A stretch of 64,000 nt of DNA from Eublepharis macularius. Lineage: Eukaryota > Chordata > Lepidosauria > Squamata > Eublepharidae. Within the stretch, counting starts at the first letter, position 1; each line of letters begins with the position of its first letter. The notes under the pieces were generated by a model that was not told the DNA's origin, made no database searches, and saw only the letters and a program-made list of their open reading frames with translations. The position numbers were made by a program, and so were the translations under genes. Shown piece after piece: positions 33,406 to 45,293 of the stretch. Where the stretch lies: NCBI RefSeq assembly GCF_028583425.1, contig NC_072794.1, forward strand, positions 31,183,232 to 31,247,231, written 5' to 3'.

Positions 33406-36144
33406 TGTTGGTAGCTGTGCAACCAAGAGTAAATCGCCAGGGTGGAGCTCTGAAGTTGCAGAGCCATCTGTGTATTATCACAGATGTTACTTTGACACAC
33501 ACACGGTGATGTTCAGCGTCCTTACAGCTGGTTCACATTATAATTGTTCAGTGTTCTTCATTCAAGTAGAAAGTGGTGGGTGACATGTATTACAGAATCT
33601 GGATTCTTATAGTTCCTTCCAATAAGCCCAGGGACACATCTGGAATTCAGCTGGAAGGCAAGAGGAATACAAAAAGGACGGGAAGGTGACCGTTCATAAA
33701 GAACAGCTCCGCTTCTTCCTGGCTCTAAAGGTCTACAAGATTTTATAACTCCTACTACACAAGATTCCAAATATTAATGAAGACAAATGTCTTACGGCAC
33801 TTCCAGATTTTGGCTTTCTGTGGCAACTGTAGTGTTTTTGCAAGTAATAGGTATGCTGCTATATGAATCATGTGCTCGAAAAACAGATCTTAACTATACT
33901 TATTTCTGCTAGATCCACTGCATGAATGAGATCAGTGGTCAGATAAGGGGGTAATAGCATTCTTGCTACAAAATAAGCAATGGGACCTTCAAGTCTCCAT
34001 GATCACATTTGGTGCCTCTTCCATGAGATTTTTCCTGTTTGGCCTCCACAGTGTCCAATATGGCACCATCCCGTTTCCACACGGCTTACCTGCTTGCGTT
34101 ATGTCCTGGCCGATCGCACAAAAAACGCGGAAGATTGTGTTTTTTCATGCGAGATTTGCACGATGTCACGTGATGTCGCACAAGTCTCGCGCGAAAAAAC
34201 GCGATCTTCTTTTTTTGCGCGATCGGCCGGGACATAACGCAAGCAGGTAAGCCATGTGGAAGCGGCCCAGGATTGAATTAGGACCCCTATGTGTTTGGTA
34301 CTGTTTTCTTACCCCAGACACCTCTGTGGCTGCTTTTCAGAGGCCAGAACCACAGATAACTTGACCTTAGACACTAGCACTATAATCCAGAATCCTCCTG
34401 GTACTGGGAAATGGGTGATCCTATGGAGCCAGTCCCATGGCACTTGCTGCTATAAGGCTTCCAAATTTCCTGCACTCCCTATGCTTGGGCAACCAATAAT
34501 TGGGGATGCCACCACATTATCCCCTTTATTCCAGTTTTTCCCAGCCATTGGGACTGAACACCTGACACATGGTTGTAGTGACGATGAACGAGATCCCTTT
34601 ATGCCCTTATTCATGTAAACCAGCACTCTCTTGTGAAGAATTTTCAGCAGTCTCATCATGACACTTCAATGCCCAGGAGTTTTTTGCGAGGAAGTAAGCC
34701 AGGACAATTAATCTGGTTTTAAAGAGCTTTAGTTTAAAACCTGTTTAATAATTACGATTCCCCATTACCACCACCACCAAATCCCTGAAAATTATATTCT
34801 CATGAGGGTACTGAATATTCTTCACTGAGATCTCTAGGCCTGTCATGGAATCATAGATTCACAAATTTTGCAATGGGGGCCTTACACCGACGGAGAAGTC
34901 TTTAAAATGTTTTCAGTCTGTATAAATGCATAATTTGGTATTTAGAAATTGTAGATGTGATCCTCAACATGGTGCCCACTTCCTTCTTTCTTAAGGGAAA
35001 GATCCAGCACTGGATTTTCCTCCAGTGGAGGAAACAGGAACAGGAAGTGCTTCCAAAGAGCCCAAGCTGGGTCTACAAGGAGCACTCATTCAGAAACAGC
35101 TGCCTCCATCATTTTGTGGTTGGCCATATCTTCTTCCATGGGACAGGACAAGAGCCATTTTGTAGTGGTGCCTACCACAAAATCCAAAAGTAGCTACAGT
35201 TTCAAAAAGGTTAGAAACTCCTGATATAGATTAAGGGGTAATTTAAGAGGGAAAGTTTTTATTTTACACCTTTTTGCTTCTTGTTTGTGGGGGGCGGGGG
35301 GGGGGGGCGGGGAATGACTGATTGACTGTTCCATTCCAATTCTTTTATAGTTTCTCTTTTGTGAAAATATCCATGTGAAAATATACCAGAATGCAGAGAA
35401 TGCTGGGATGTGACTCTTGGATCATAAACTGCAACAGTGCTTGATCAGTCTTGGGCACAATCCAGCAAGCATTATGACCGCAAACCTTTCCATGGAGTTT
35501 ATATAACTCTCGTTGCTCTTCTTTTCTCATCGCCCACCTCCAGTGCTCCCTGTTTATCTTTGCTTGCAATGAATGTTTATTGCCTTCCAGAAAGAAGAAA
35601 AACATTTCCAAAATTGTTGTGCTATTGAGGACAGACCACCCTCTCTGTAGCTCTTTTAAAAGGGGGGAAAGGGTGCAAAGAAACAAGAAAAGGCAATGAT
35701 AACAGTAAACGATACCGCATGGGAATTTTGTATATCCGAGCTGACTTCTGAGTTGCTTACATTTCCCGCATATTTAATAAATGTCTTTTTTGTTCTTGAA
35801 TGTCATAAAATAGGAATTGTATTTGTGAGGCTCTAACTACACGTTACACTGTTCACAGGTCTGTTCTGTACTTGCCCCAGATTCTATCAAGCAGATATGC
35901 TATGGGACTTCCTAGCTAAAACTTTATTTGGATTACCAGGTGTGTGCAGCTGCTTCAAATTAGATCTGCAGATAGAGGGAGCTTTTTCATCTCCCTGCCC
36001 ATGCCATTTTCCTGACCAGAAATGGCCCTAGGGAACAGATATTTGTCCCACTAAGGAAACATGTTGGGCCAGTGATGAACTATAAGCTATATATAAGTTT
36101 CCCCAATGGGGCATTTCCAATGGGCATATTCCCCAATGGGGCAT
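33406..36144. other. Intergenic, no gene seen
   Basis: Apart from the palindrome at 34068 and the G run at 35289-35308, nothing recognised. Confidence 0.45.
34068..34270. mobile_element. Palindromic MITE, GGGCCGTTTCCACAC family, copy 1
   Basis: Ends CCGTTTCCACACGGCTTACC and GGTAAGCCATGTGGAAGCGG. The two arms pair almost fully over about 95 bp, including GCTTGCGTTATGTCC and GCCGATCGC. The core carries GCGAAAAAACGCG-type CpG-rich sequence. Non-coding. Confidence 0.75.
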
Positions 36145-36400
36145 GGAGAGCCAGTGTGGTGTAGTGGTTAGAGTGTTAGACTAAGATCTGGGAGACCCAG
36201 TTTGAATCTTTCTTCTGCCATGGAAGCTCGCTTGGTGACTTTGGGCTAATCATACTCTCTCAGCCTAACCTACCACGCAGGGTTGTTGTGAGGATAAAAT
36301 GAGAGAGAAGAATGATATGAGCTCCTTTAGGTCCCCATTGGAGAGAAAGGTGGAGTATAAATGAAGTAAACAAAAATAAATAAAGTAAATAAAAATGAAA
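36145..36400 (+). repeat. tRNA-derived Sauria-type SINE, near full length
   Basis: Head GGAGAGCCAGTGTGGTGTAG with A and B boxes, body CTCTCAGCCTAACCTACCAC and GTTGTTGTGAGGATAAAATG, tail GTCCCCATTGGAGAGAAAGG then TAAATGAAGTAAA repeats. This is the reference copy in the window for the family. The segment TTCCCCAATGGGGCAT occurs twice just upstream. Confidence 0.8.
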
Positions 36401-37980
36401 TATCCAGGCTCCCTGGGGGACTGCTTCAGGTCACTAAAATAGCATTGGTGGGAAGGCTTAATCTCCCTGCACAATGTGATCCTGAACTGGGCCCTATTGG
36501 GCCTAAGAATCTAAGCTTCATTAGGGAACCCCCAGTGCATTTATACTTGATAGGGCCCAGGATAGACCTGTAAAAAGTGTAACATGTAGTTAGACCCTGA
36601 GTTGCGGCTAAAATACCAGAAGTGGTTTTCCAGGCCGTCCACCCAGGCAACCCCTTGGAACAGTACAACAAAGATGGCAGTGCAATGCACGGACTCGGCT
36701 TGTTCCCAGCCATCTGTGGCACAGGAAATAACTGCTATTCCTTCCTGGCCTCGCACTGCCACCAGCTGGGTCCAAGCCAGCAGTGACCTGAAGCCAGAAG
36801 GTAATGAGTACATCTTGTTTGGTAAAATATCTTGAACTAGTCCTGCAGGTTATGATCTCATGGTTTCCTCATGCCAAGGAAACAGAGTCTGGGAGGCTAA
36901 TTTGACAGGCCACTCCTAAGTTGATACAAGTGCATGGCGCATATGATCAGTGCTGCATCTTGGGTTGCCAGCACCCAGGGAACTCCTGTCAGGTGGCGCC
37001 CCTGTCACCACACTAGCTCATGTGCAAAGCGCGCCTGCGCACGCTTCCAGGACCATGCAATGATGTCACTTTTGGGAAGTGACATCATCATGCAGGGCGC
37101 AGCCACCCCCTAGGAGCGCTCCCACGATTTGGGCTGCGGCTCTGTGCGGCGCAGCAGGCGACCAGCGTGGGCTGAACTTGAACCATGGACCTCCTGTTGC
37201 TGGCCCCTACCCCCAACCCTTCCCAAACAGTTTACAGCTCAACAAAGGTCACACTTTCACTGATACCCAGGCAAGTTGGTTCCATCCACTCTCACTGACA
37301 CTTGCATCTCAAGCTGCCTACCTGGCCAAGGTTTTGCAAATCTCATCCGCTACCTGCTTGTTACCTGTGCTCTCAACGTGCCACTGCTGTCTACTTCTTA
37401 AAGGATTTACTGTCTACTGGTAAGGGCATTCCTGCAAGGACCTTGCCTGATCTTCATTTCCAGGAAAAGTGGTACAGGGCTCATTTTTGACTGGAAGCCC
37501 AGCTTCCTCAGGCCAGAGAAGTGGGTGTGGGCTGTGCTTACTCACTGATGAGAGAACTTCAATTGGCAGGCGAGCATCTCTTCATTTTTCAGATGCTCAT
37601 CTAATAATGGAAGTACTGGGAACTGGATGTTCCACAAAATATTAGACACACAGACCTAGTTGCATGACAGAAAGAAAAGGTGCCTCCAAACATTTAGGAA
37701 CTGCTGGTAGCCACTGAGACCCTTTCCATAGTGATTACATTGCATCATGTGTTCAAAACTGACAGATTGACTGTCAATGATGTTGTTCATGCAGTCCCCA
37801 TCATATGCAGTCTCCTATATTATTGACAGATTTGCGCAAAGTGAATTAGAAACATGCTTGTGGTGGAAATTGCAGACTCTTAACCAAATCTTTGTCTAAA
37901 CTGCGTTGCCCTGTACTGGGGTCCTATGCCTGGTGGTCTTACCTAGTGATGCCTATTTTCATGGTCTGCATTATTTTAGT
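36401..37980. other. Intergenic, no gene seen
   Basis: Contains a CpG-containing repeat at 36960-37150 with the small hairpin at 37055-37094. Nothing else recognised. Confidence 0.45.
37055..37094. repeat. Small hairpin, TGATGTCACTT core
   Basis: AATGATGTCACTTTTGGGAA followed by GTGACATCATCATGC; perfect 12-bp arms. Same core as the hairpins at 63761 and 63851, and a diverged one at 54870-54905. Confidence 0.6.
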
Positions 37981-37983
37981 AAC

Positions 37984-38237
37984 ATAATTATAACAACATT
38001 TGATTTATATACCACCCTTCGGGACAACTTAATACCCACTCAGAGCAGTTTACAAAGTATGTCATTATTATCCCCACAACAAAACACCCTGTGAGGTGGG
38101 TGGGGCTGAAAGAGCTCCAGAGAGCTGTGACTAACCCAAGGTCACCCAGCTGGCTTCAAATGGAAGAGTGAGGAATCAAACCCGCTTCTCCAGATTAGAG
38201 TCCCATGCTCTTAACCACTACACCAAACTAGCTCTGT
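37984..38237 (-). repeat. tRNA-derived SINE with (AAC)n tail
   Basis: The reverse complement has head GTAGTGGTTAAGAGCATGGG, body GGTGACCTTGGGTTAGTCAC and CCTCACAGGGTGTTTTGTTG, then ATATAAATCAAATGTTGTTA. Near full length. Sister copies are at 57935, 38631 (truncated) and 60611 (degraded). Confidence 0.8.
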
Positions 38238-38283
38238 CCAAACTTTTATCCTGATCCTGCAAGACATTAGCCTTGTTCACATG

Positions 38284-38482
38284 CAGGGCTTTTTTTCAGC
38301 TGGAACACGGTGGAATGGAGTTCCGGAACTGCTTGAAAATGGTCACATGGTTGGTGGCCCCACCCCCTGATCTCCAGACAGATCTCTGGAGATCAGGGGG
38401 CGGGGCCACCTGCCATGTGACCATTTTCTTCGAGAGCAACCCACTGAGTTCCACCATCTCTTTTTCCAGAAAAAATGCCCTG
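38284..38482. mobile_element. Foldback hAT MITE, copy 3 (199 bp, short core)
   Basis: Same ends as copies 1, 2 and 4. Exact 8-bp duplication TTCACATG (38276-38283 and 38483-38490). The central palindrome is shortened: the arms meet at AGACAGATCTCTGG near 38380. Confidence 0.88.
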
Positions 38483-38630
38483 TTCACATGTTACAGAGAA
38501 TCCACGTACAACCTGCATTTACCTGTTTGTAAGAAAGGACAAGTACACACAGGGCAATCTTAGCCAAAGGGCAACAGAGGCAGCTGCCCTGGGCCTCATG
38601 GGAGGAGCCAATTTACCCATAGACCTAACC

Positions 38631-38733
38631 CACAACAACAACAACAGCAACAACAATATTCGATTAATATACTACCCTTCAGGACAACTTAACACTCAGT
38701 CAGAGTGGTTTACAAAGTGTGTTATTATTATCC
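38631..38733 (-). repeat. Truncated tRNA-SINE ((AAC)n type)
   Basis: Only the 3' part remains: (CAA)n tail, ATTCGATTAATATAC, GGACAACTTAACACTCAGTC. Confidence 0.7.
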
Positions 38734-38742
38734 TCAAGACTT

Positions 38743-38874
38743 CTGCTGGTTTTAAATCTTTGCTCATTTGCATTTATATATACCCTATTACGTTGATTAC
38801 TGAAATTTCCTTGAAATTAACTGCATTAACTCACTGTATAATCCACCTCGAGTCTCAATGAGAAAGGTGGACTA

Positions 38875-38913
<39 letters not shown>

Positions 38914-38915
38914 AT
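38743..38915 (+). repeat. CR1/L2-like LINE tail with (AAAT)n
   Basis: Same 3' end as 27424 and 44388 (GAAATTAACTGCATTAACTC, CACCTCGAGTCTCAATGAGA, GGTGGACTATAAATAAATAA) followed by an AAAT array to 38915. Confidence 0.7.
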
Positions 38916-41847
38916 GTAACATGAGAATTACTCAAAACATGTATAAGAAATCAAGCGTACACTGTAAACGGATTTTACGTGTGTTCACTACTGAACTGGG
39001 CTGCAGTTGCCTGTGGAACGTCAAATATGAGGGTTTTAAAAAAATTATTTAGTGTGCAAAATGTGACAAAGCTGACTGTTCAGCCATAGACCCTTGAATG
39101 GAAGGCCCATCTGTGGGCTTCCAGAAAAAGTGGCCATATTCCATTTCTACCACTCATAACAACAGTTGGGGCAAACAAGTTGACTGATTATGAAAATCTA
39201 AAAAACAAGTTACTCCTTTGAAAACAGTAATGGAGTTTGAAAACATTGGCAGGGTTCACCGGAGCTAGAGTTTCGCCTCCGACTCTCTTTACAGCAATCT
39301 TCCTTCGGTGGGGGGGGGGGAGGGCTGAGACTAGGCAGCTGCTTTATGCGTAGAAGGTCTCTCCATCCCGAGTTCAATCTCCCAGTCCAGTATCCACCTT
39401 CTGCAGGATAAAAGGGTCAGGTAGAAGATGATGAGAAAGAGCCCTCTGTGCCTGAGACTCTGGAAAGGGGGCTATTAACCATGTACACAATACTGGTCTA
39501 CAATGCTCTAGGCAACTCCATGCACTCCGTGCCCCTGAAACATGAATTCACAATAAAAGAAAGTGAGCACAAGCGCAGAAGCAGACAATGGCTGTTTCCT
39601 CTGATTGCTGAGAAACGGCAGTAAATCATCATGCATGACACAAGATTAGTTCACACAACGTATAAGTAATATGTGGAATTTGCAGCCGCAAGGTGAGGTG
39701 GTAGCCTCTGCTTTTGAGGACTTTAGAAGGGGATTAGGTGACTTCATGGAGGATGCAAGAGACAAACAAGATAATGAGTGTGCGTCCTAAGAACATCTGT
39801 TTGCAGTGGTGGCTCAGCGTATTTTTCTGCTCCCTCTTAACCCCTTACCTGACTTCATAGACCTTGAAAGACAAAGGAAATAACCCTCCTCACCTCCCAA
39901 GCCTCTTTGAGAACAGCATGGCAAAACAGCATATAGCCCTTAAGATCTTCCAGCCTCTCACAAAAACACTTCTTCATGGAAGAGTTCAGCCATAATTTTT
40001 GGTTGCCATGGCACTGGGCAAAAATAGCGGCTAGCTCTTGTGAGAAAAAAGGTACCTCATGAGAGTTCAAGAATGGCCACACGCATCTTGCCATGCTATT
40101 TTTAAAGAGGCCCAGCAGGGAATGAGGTAAGAGGAATTATCGTTCTGCCTCCTAGGTGGGACAGCACAGGGGTGAAGGGTTGGCAGGCCGGCGACAGGAG
40201 GGTGCTGGTGTACCGGCTGGGAAACTGCTACCTGTCAATCATCTGCTGCCTAAGGCAACTGCCTCAGGGATCCTCGAAGTAAATCCAACACTGCCTGGTT
40301 GGTCACTGTTGGGAAACCAGATACTGGGCCAGATGGAACCCTGCTATGATCCAGCAGGGACCTTCTTATATTTGTGTGCTAAGTCTTTTGTGGGGTGGGG
40401 GTGGGTGGGTTGTTGGAAGAATTAGGTAACATTCTAAGATGAGACAAAATTTCACACTCCATGGCAGCTGGTAGGCACATAGCTGACCCGGAGGCAGCTG
40501 TTTCAAGAGCATCTTTGATCGTGCCCTCTGACATTAAGAGACACAGTGGTTTGAAAACACACGCACAGTTTTAGGCTGGGCGACCTATATTTGATGGAAC
40601 TTTTCTCTGTGACAAATGATAAATCTCTATTTAACTCTGTCTCATAAAGCCAGCCTGCCTTTCAATATCCTGTAGTTCTTCAAGCCTTGCTGGATCTTGT
40701 TTCTTTTTTTTTTAAAAAAAGCTGCCTTTTTACTGCACAGTTTTGCCAGTGGGCAAATTGTACACCCACTTAGTAGCTGCATCTATTATTGATAGCAGAT
40801 TTGGAACACAGAAGTTGTTTTCACATTTTGATTTGATTTCTTTCCCCCGGCTGCATTTGCATCCTTTAAACTCTGCATTGACACTGCTTGAGTTAAAAAA
40901 AAGTCTCTCATCTTTTCAGGCTCTGAACGCATTTTGTGAACTCAGTAGCCCAGAGAGGGGCCTTAAATTTTAAAATACTGGGTGTTTTTCCTCTTCATAA
41001 TTGCCCTAATTTCTGAATAATGGCTGGCAACAGAGATCTCAGAGAAAGAGATTGCTTCCTTGACAAATAGAAACACCAGATACTGGGAACCCTTGTGAAC
41101 CTGCATTTTCATGAACAATCAGATTCCATGCACTCGGGTTAGGAAGTGCTTGTATAAATTGGATAACAAGATCAGGCAGTAGATCAGGGACCAGATCATC
41201 AGTTGAGGTGAGAGGATATCTAATGCAATCCTCTTCGGCAAAACTCCTCTGGTGTAAATAGGGTGTGCACCAGGCCATATGCTTGAACCAGCTCCAAGCA
41301 GCTGACAGTAAGTTCTGATTCATTTGTTCCCAAAGCAATGGGACTGCCGCTTTGCCTGTAGCCACATCATACCACTGCTCTAGTGATGTTCGAAGGATGA
41401 AGTCACAAATGCAAGGGTGACATATTCCAAGGACGTGTGGCTAGAGTCCTCACGATGCCATCTCAACAAAGAAAATGATCAGAGGGTGATATGAACAGCC
41501 AATGAAGCATAATTATTATTAAACTTTTGGCATATATTTGGCTGAGGGACAGAGGACTTCGTGCTTGCGCCTTTTCTTTGTACTCTTTGCATGATCTATT
41601 GCTGTGCAGAGTGTATGGACTTTTCTTTTTGAATAAATCCTTTTCTATTTTAAGTGCTGGTAGTTGCTCCCTGTACCATATAGACCATTCAAACATGATA
41701 TCTAAAACAGGCACCGAGGAAGGGAGGTGGTTGGTTGCTAGATCATTATTTCCCCAGGCGTGCACAAGTGTGGTAAGCCATCATTGGGTAGTGACAGATG
41801 CAGGCACTAGGCCGAGCATTTAAACTGCAACACAGAAGGGAAGCTAA
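38916..41847. other. Intergenic, no gene seen
   Basis: Contains a degraded tRNA-Ala-like SINE (about 39340-39500) and scraps of the dispersed repeat of 14466 (39665-39760, 40300-40385). No exon recognised. Confidence 0.45.
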
Positions 41848-42201
41848 GAGCCAAACTACAGTTACAGAAGCCATTGGTCCATACTGCGGTCACTGTTGCC
41901 ATTTTAGAAACATATGTAATTTTATTTTTAAAAATCTGCAAGACCCCAATCTAGAGAACCTACTGTAACTCAAGGAGATCTTGGTTCGCCCTGCATCTTT
42001 TCAGGTGCCAAGACAGCAACAGGGAAATATTTGGACACTTGAAAAGGTGCTAGGGGAACAAGAACTCCTGGGCTTGCCATGCCACGAGTGCAGTGTGGAT
42101 CAGGGCTTTGTAGCAATTTTTTTAAAAACTACAAATGCTTCTAAAATGGCGATGGCGGTCACAGGATGGACCTGTGAACAATGTTACTTGTAGTTTGGTT
42201 C
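41848..42201. mobile_element. Harbinger-like MITE, 354 bp
   Basis: Ends GAGCCAAACTACAGTTAC and GTTACTTGTAGTTTGGTTC; inverted arms of about 60 bp that both include GCCATTTTAGAA. Flanked by TAA on both sides (41845-41847 and 42202-42204). TWA duplications are typical of PIF/Harbinger. Non-coding. Confidence 0.75.
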
Positions 42202-42204
42202 TAA

Positions 42205-44290
42205 GAGTGCTGGTCCACTTGGCAGGAATTTCTGAAATTGACCAGCTGGTGGCTTTGTATCGAACAAGAGGCACGAGAAAACCCCTCCAAGAGTTGGGTG
42301 GGCTTGGGAGTACCATGTGTTGCCAGGTGGAGACTTGGGATGGATGACCACTGAGTGTCTAGATCTCTTGTAGGGTCAAAAGAAAATGGAGCTTGCAGGT
42401 CAGCAGGGGCATTCTGCAATGGCACATGTCACTCCGAGCTCCATACAGGAAGGGCAGGATAAAGATATAATGGAAGAGTAGCACAAACATGATTTTGGTG
42501 ACTCCGTGTGATTCCATCCTTTAAACATTACTGGAGGTGCATGGGATCCAGCCATACAAGAATGGTAACCCTACAATTTCCCAGAGACCCCAAATATGGT
42601 GCCTGTGGCAACCAATTAAGGTTGCTAACTAGTCAGCAAAAAAGTTCTGCCTCTTTAAGAGAGGTTTAATATGCAGAAATGGGCAACTGAAACTCTTCAT
42701 GGCATTGAGTTGAATAATATCACCTGATAATTGCTGCATATATTAAAAGGACAGCTATAAAGGTCAGTTTAAAAGTTGGCAGCTCTAGCACCCATGTACC
42801 CTCTGGCGTCCATTTGCTTCTTCTCCAAAGCATTGCTCCCCAAAGCAAAGAGCCAGTCCTGCTTTTCTCTTTTCACATTGGAGCAGGAAAAGCTTAAGAA
42901 GAGCCTGGGTGCATCACCCAAGGGACAGACATTTTAGAAACAACTGTCTGTCTCAGGTGGTTGCTGGCCTTGGAACCTCATAACATTTTGTGGAACCTTC
43001 CCGTGTTTTTTGAATGGACCCAGTCTCCATGGCAGATAATTTGTTGTTCCACACACTACCTCTTCTCAGAATTTCAAAAGTGTCAGGAGGACCAGGAAAG
43101 TTTAGGGCCTCTAAGATAGACAGTCCCATATGAAGCTGCTCATTTGCTTAGCACTATCTCCAGCTTAACTTAGATGGGTGGCTGCTAGGAGATTTTCTCC
43201 TAGCAATGCTTTGAAATGATGCTTTGAAAAAGAGGGAAATTGATGTCTTAAATTAAAGTCCACTGTTGTTCAAATCCACTAACATTTTAAGTTTTGAAAG
43301 ATTTTTTTAAAAAAATGAAATATACAATATTGTAGTGTTTTTTGCTCTGCACCTCCCTATGGCAGTATATAGTGCAACAGCGGACTGTAAATGTTTTAAA
43401 CACATGCAAATTTGGCTTCAGTAGCTGATGCTAGAAGTCCCTCGCAAAGTTGAAGAATGTTATGCTTCTGCGTCATGCTAACACCCATCTCATAAACTAT
43501 TTTAAGAGCTTTAATTAATCTTTTAAAATTAATACTAGTGTTCAAGTCTTCTCTGCCAAAGATATCAAGCAAGATTTGAGTCCAGTAGCACCTTAATTAA
43601 GTAAACAGCCATACCTAATTAACATTCTAGAGTCTTAAAAAAATTGATGTAGAATCATACAAAATAAACACAGATATATTTTAGGCTTGTTTTGTTTGAA
43701 TGGCATGTTCTGGTTTCTGAATATGACTTCCCTTGGTACAGAATTTGGATTCTTTTGGCAGAAAGTAGCCATGGTTTATTTATAAACCTTTTAAAAATTG
43801 CTTGAAACGAAGAGAGAAAGACACAGTGGGCTGTGGGTTTCAGATCAACGGAAGCAAGCGCAGATGGTGGGAAGCGTGGAAAATATGAAAAATAGATCAC
43901 ATGAATTTGGTAGAATTGAAGTGAAGGGAGTATGGAAAATGGAAGCAAAACAGAATGCAAGAATTATGCAGGGCTTTGATTTATACTATACTTTACAAGA
44001 GTGAAAGATTAAAACCTCTCTCCCGCAGGGCTCTCTGGTTTGGACTGTGGGATGGGGAAGGGTTTATAAATCCTAAACAAAAATGTCTACATGGAGCATG
44101 GCTGTTGTGTGTATCGGAGATTTTTTTTAAAAACCAAACATAATGACGTGATGACATTATAACACCATCCAAACTAGAGAGCCCCACCTGGGCTGACCTA
44201 GAACTGGGAGGCAGAGGCCAGCACCAAGGGACAAACTGACACAATGCAATAACAATGACGTTATATCATCATGCAAGAAAGATGCATCAT
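42205..44290. other. Intergenic, no gene seen
   Basis: A piece of the AGTAGCACCTTA dispersed repeat is at 43567-43600. Nothing else recognised. Confidence 0.45.
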
Positions 44291-44373
44291 AACAATATAT
44301 TGAAAGGGTTAATTTGTGTTGTGGTCACATGGACATTGTACTCCCTACTTTCAATGGAGTTTTTCTGACCCTT

Positions 44374-44601
44374 GCAGACGCAGTTAAGAGCCTAGGGGTT
44401 ATACTGGATCCAGTGCTACTACTAGAAAAACAAGTTAAGGCAGCTGCAAAAAATGCCTTTTACAACCTCACTGTAGCTTTCTCTGTGGTGGCCTCTACCC
44501 TGTGGAACGGCCTGCCTGAGGAGGTCAGGAGAGCCCCCACTCTCCTAGCTTTCCGCAAACAATGTAAAACTGAATTATTCAAAAAGGCTTTTCTGTTATA
44601 G
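44374..44601 (+). pseudogene. CR1/L2-like reverse-transcriptase C-terminal fragment
   Basis: Encodes DAVKSLGVILDPVLLLEKQV, AAAKNAFYNL, then STLWNGLPEEVRRAPTLLAF and KTELFKKAFLL, both well-known blocks near the end of CR1/L2-type ORF2. The block normally between them is missing, so the copy is internally deleted as well as truncated. Confidence 0.8.
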
Positions 44602-45293
44602 GCAGGGGCTCTCAGATGCTTCACTAATGAGTTACGGCAGGGGTGGGCAAATTGCGGCCCGCAGGCCACATGCGGCCCGCTACAGAGTTTTTTGTGGCCC
44701 GCCAAGACAGTCAGAAAAATCCGCCTTGAACCAAGATTTCCTTCTAAAATTAAATGTTCTTGCAGCTATAGATGATATGAAATTAGCACAATAAATAAAT
44801 TGAATAAAACTAACACTATTTTATTTAATTTATATTTATTGATTTTTATGATACAATTTATACCTTTTCTGAAATGCCAAGTTAACTAATGAATGCAATC
44901 ATTTTAAAAGGTGCGGCCCTCTGCTAACCTCCGCTCCCACAAAGTGGCCCCCGAGCCAAAACAATTGCCCACCCCTGAGTTAAGGACCATAGATTTCACC
45001 ACCATGTTGCCTTAAATACTACCTGTTGTCCTAAATATGTGCTCCTATGAGCTACTTGTGCTTCTAATGTCAGCCCTAGAATTGCTTGTGTTCTGTTTCA
45101 GCATTTCTTCAACTCTGTATTGGATTCTTACTAGTGCTATGTCTTTGTAAAATTGTATTTACCTTATGACATTGTTAATGGAAATATCCCTGAAACTGAC
45201 TGTACTAATCTCTCAAGGTGTAATCCGCTTTGAGTCTCAGTCAGAAAGGTGGACTATAAATGATATAAATAAAATAAAATAAATAAAAATAAA
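44388..45293 (+). mobile_element. CR1/L2-like LINE 3' end, interrupted by a hAT element
   Basis: Carries the last part of ORF2 (44388-44601), a 3' UTR that matches 27424-27752, and an ATAAA-rich tail. The UTR is split by the hAT element at 44638-44977. Confidence 0.8.
44638..44977. mobile_element. hAT (Charlie-like) non-autonomous element, 340 bp
   Basis: Ends CAGGGGTGGGCAAATTGCGG and ACAATTGCCCACCCCTG, with an 8-bp duplication AGTTACGG / AGTTAAGG (44630-44637 and 44978-44985). The empty site is visible in the sister LINE copy near 27460. AT-rich interior, GGCCCGC-rich ends, no transposase. Confidence 0.88.

Noticed and set aside
36145..36225. tRNA-like A and B boxes suggesting a tRNA gene
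   Set aside because: The acceptor stem does not pair and the segment is the head of a SINE; the same holds for heads at 26572, 38237, 58190, 58653, 59707 and 61493.
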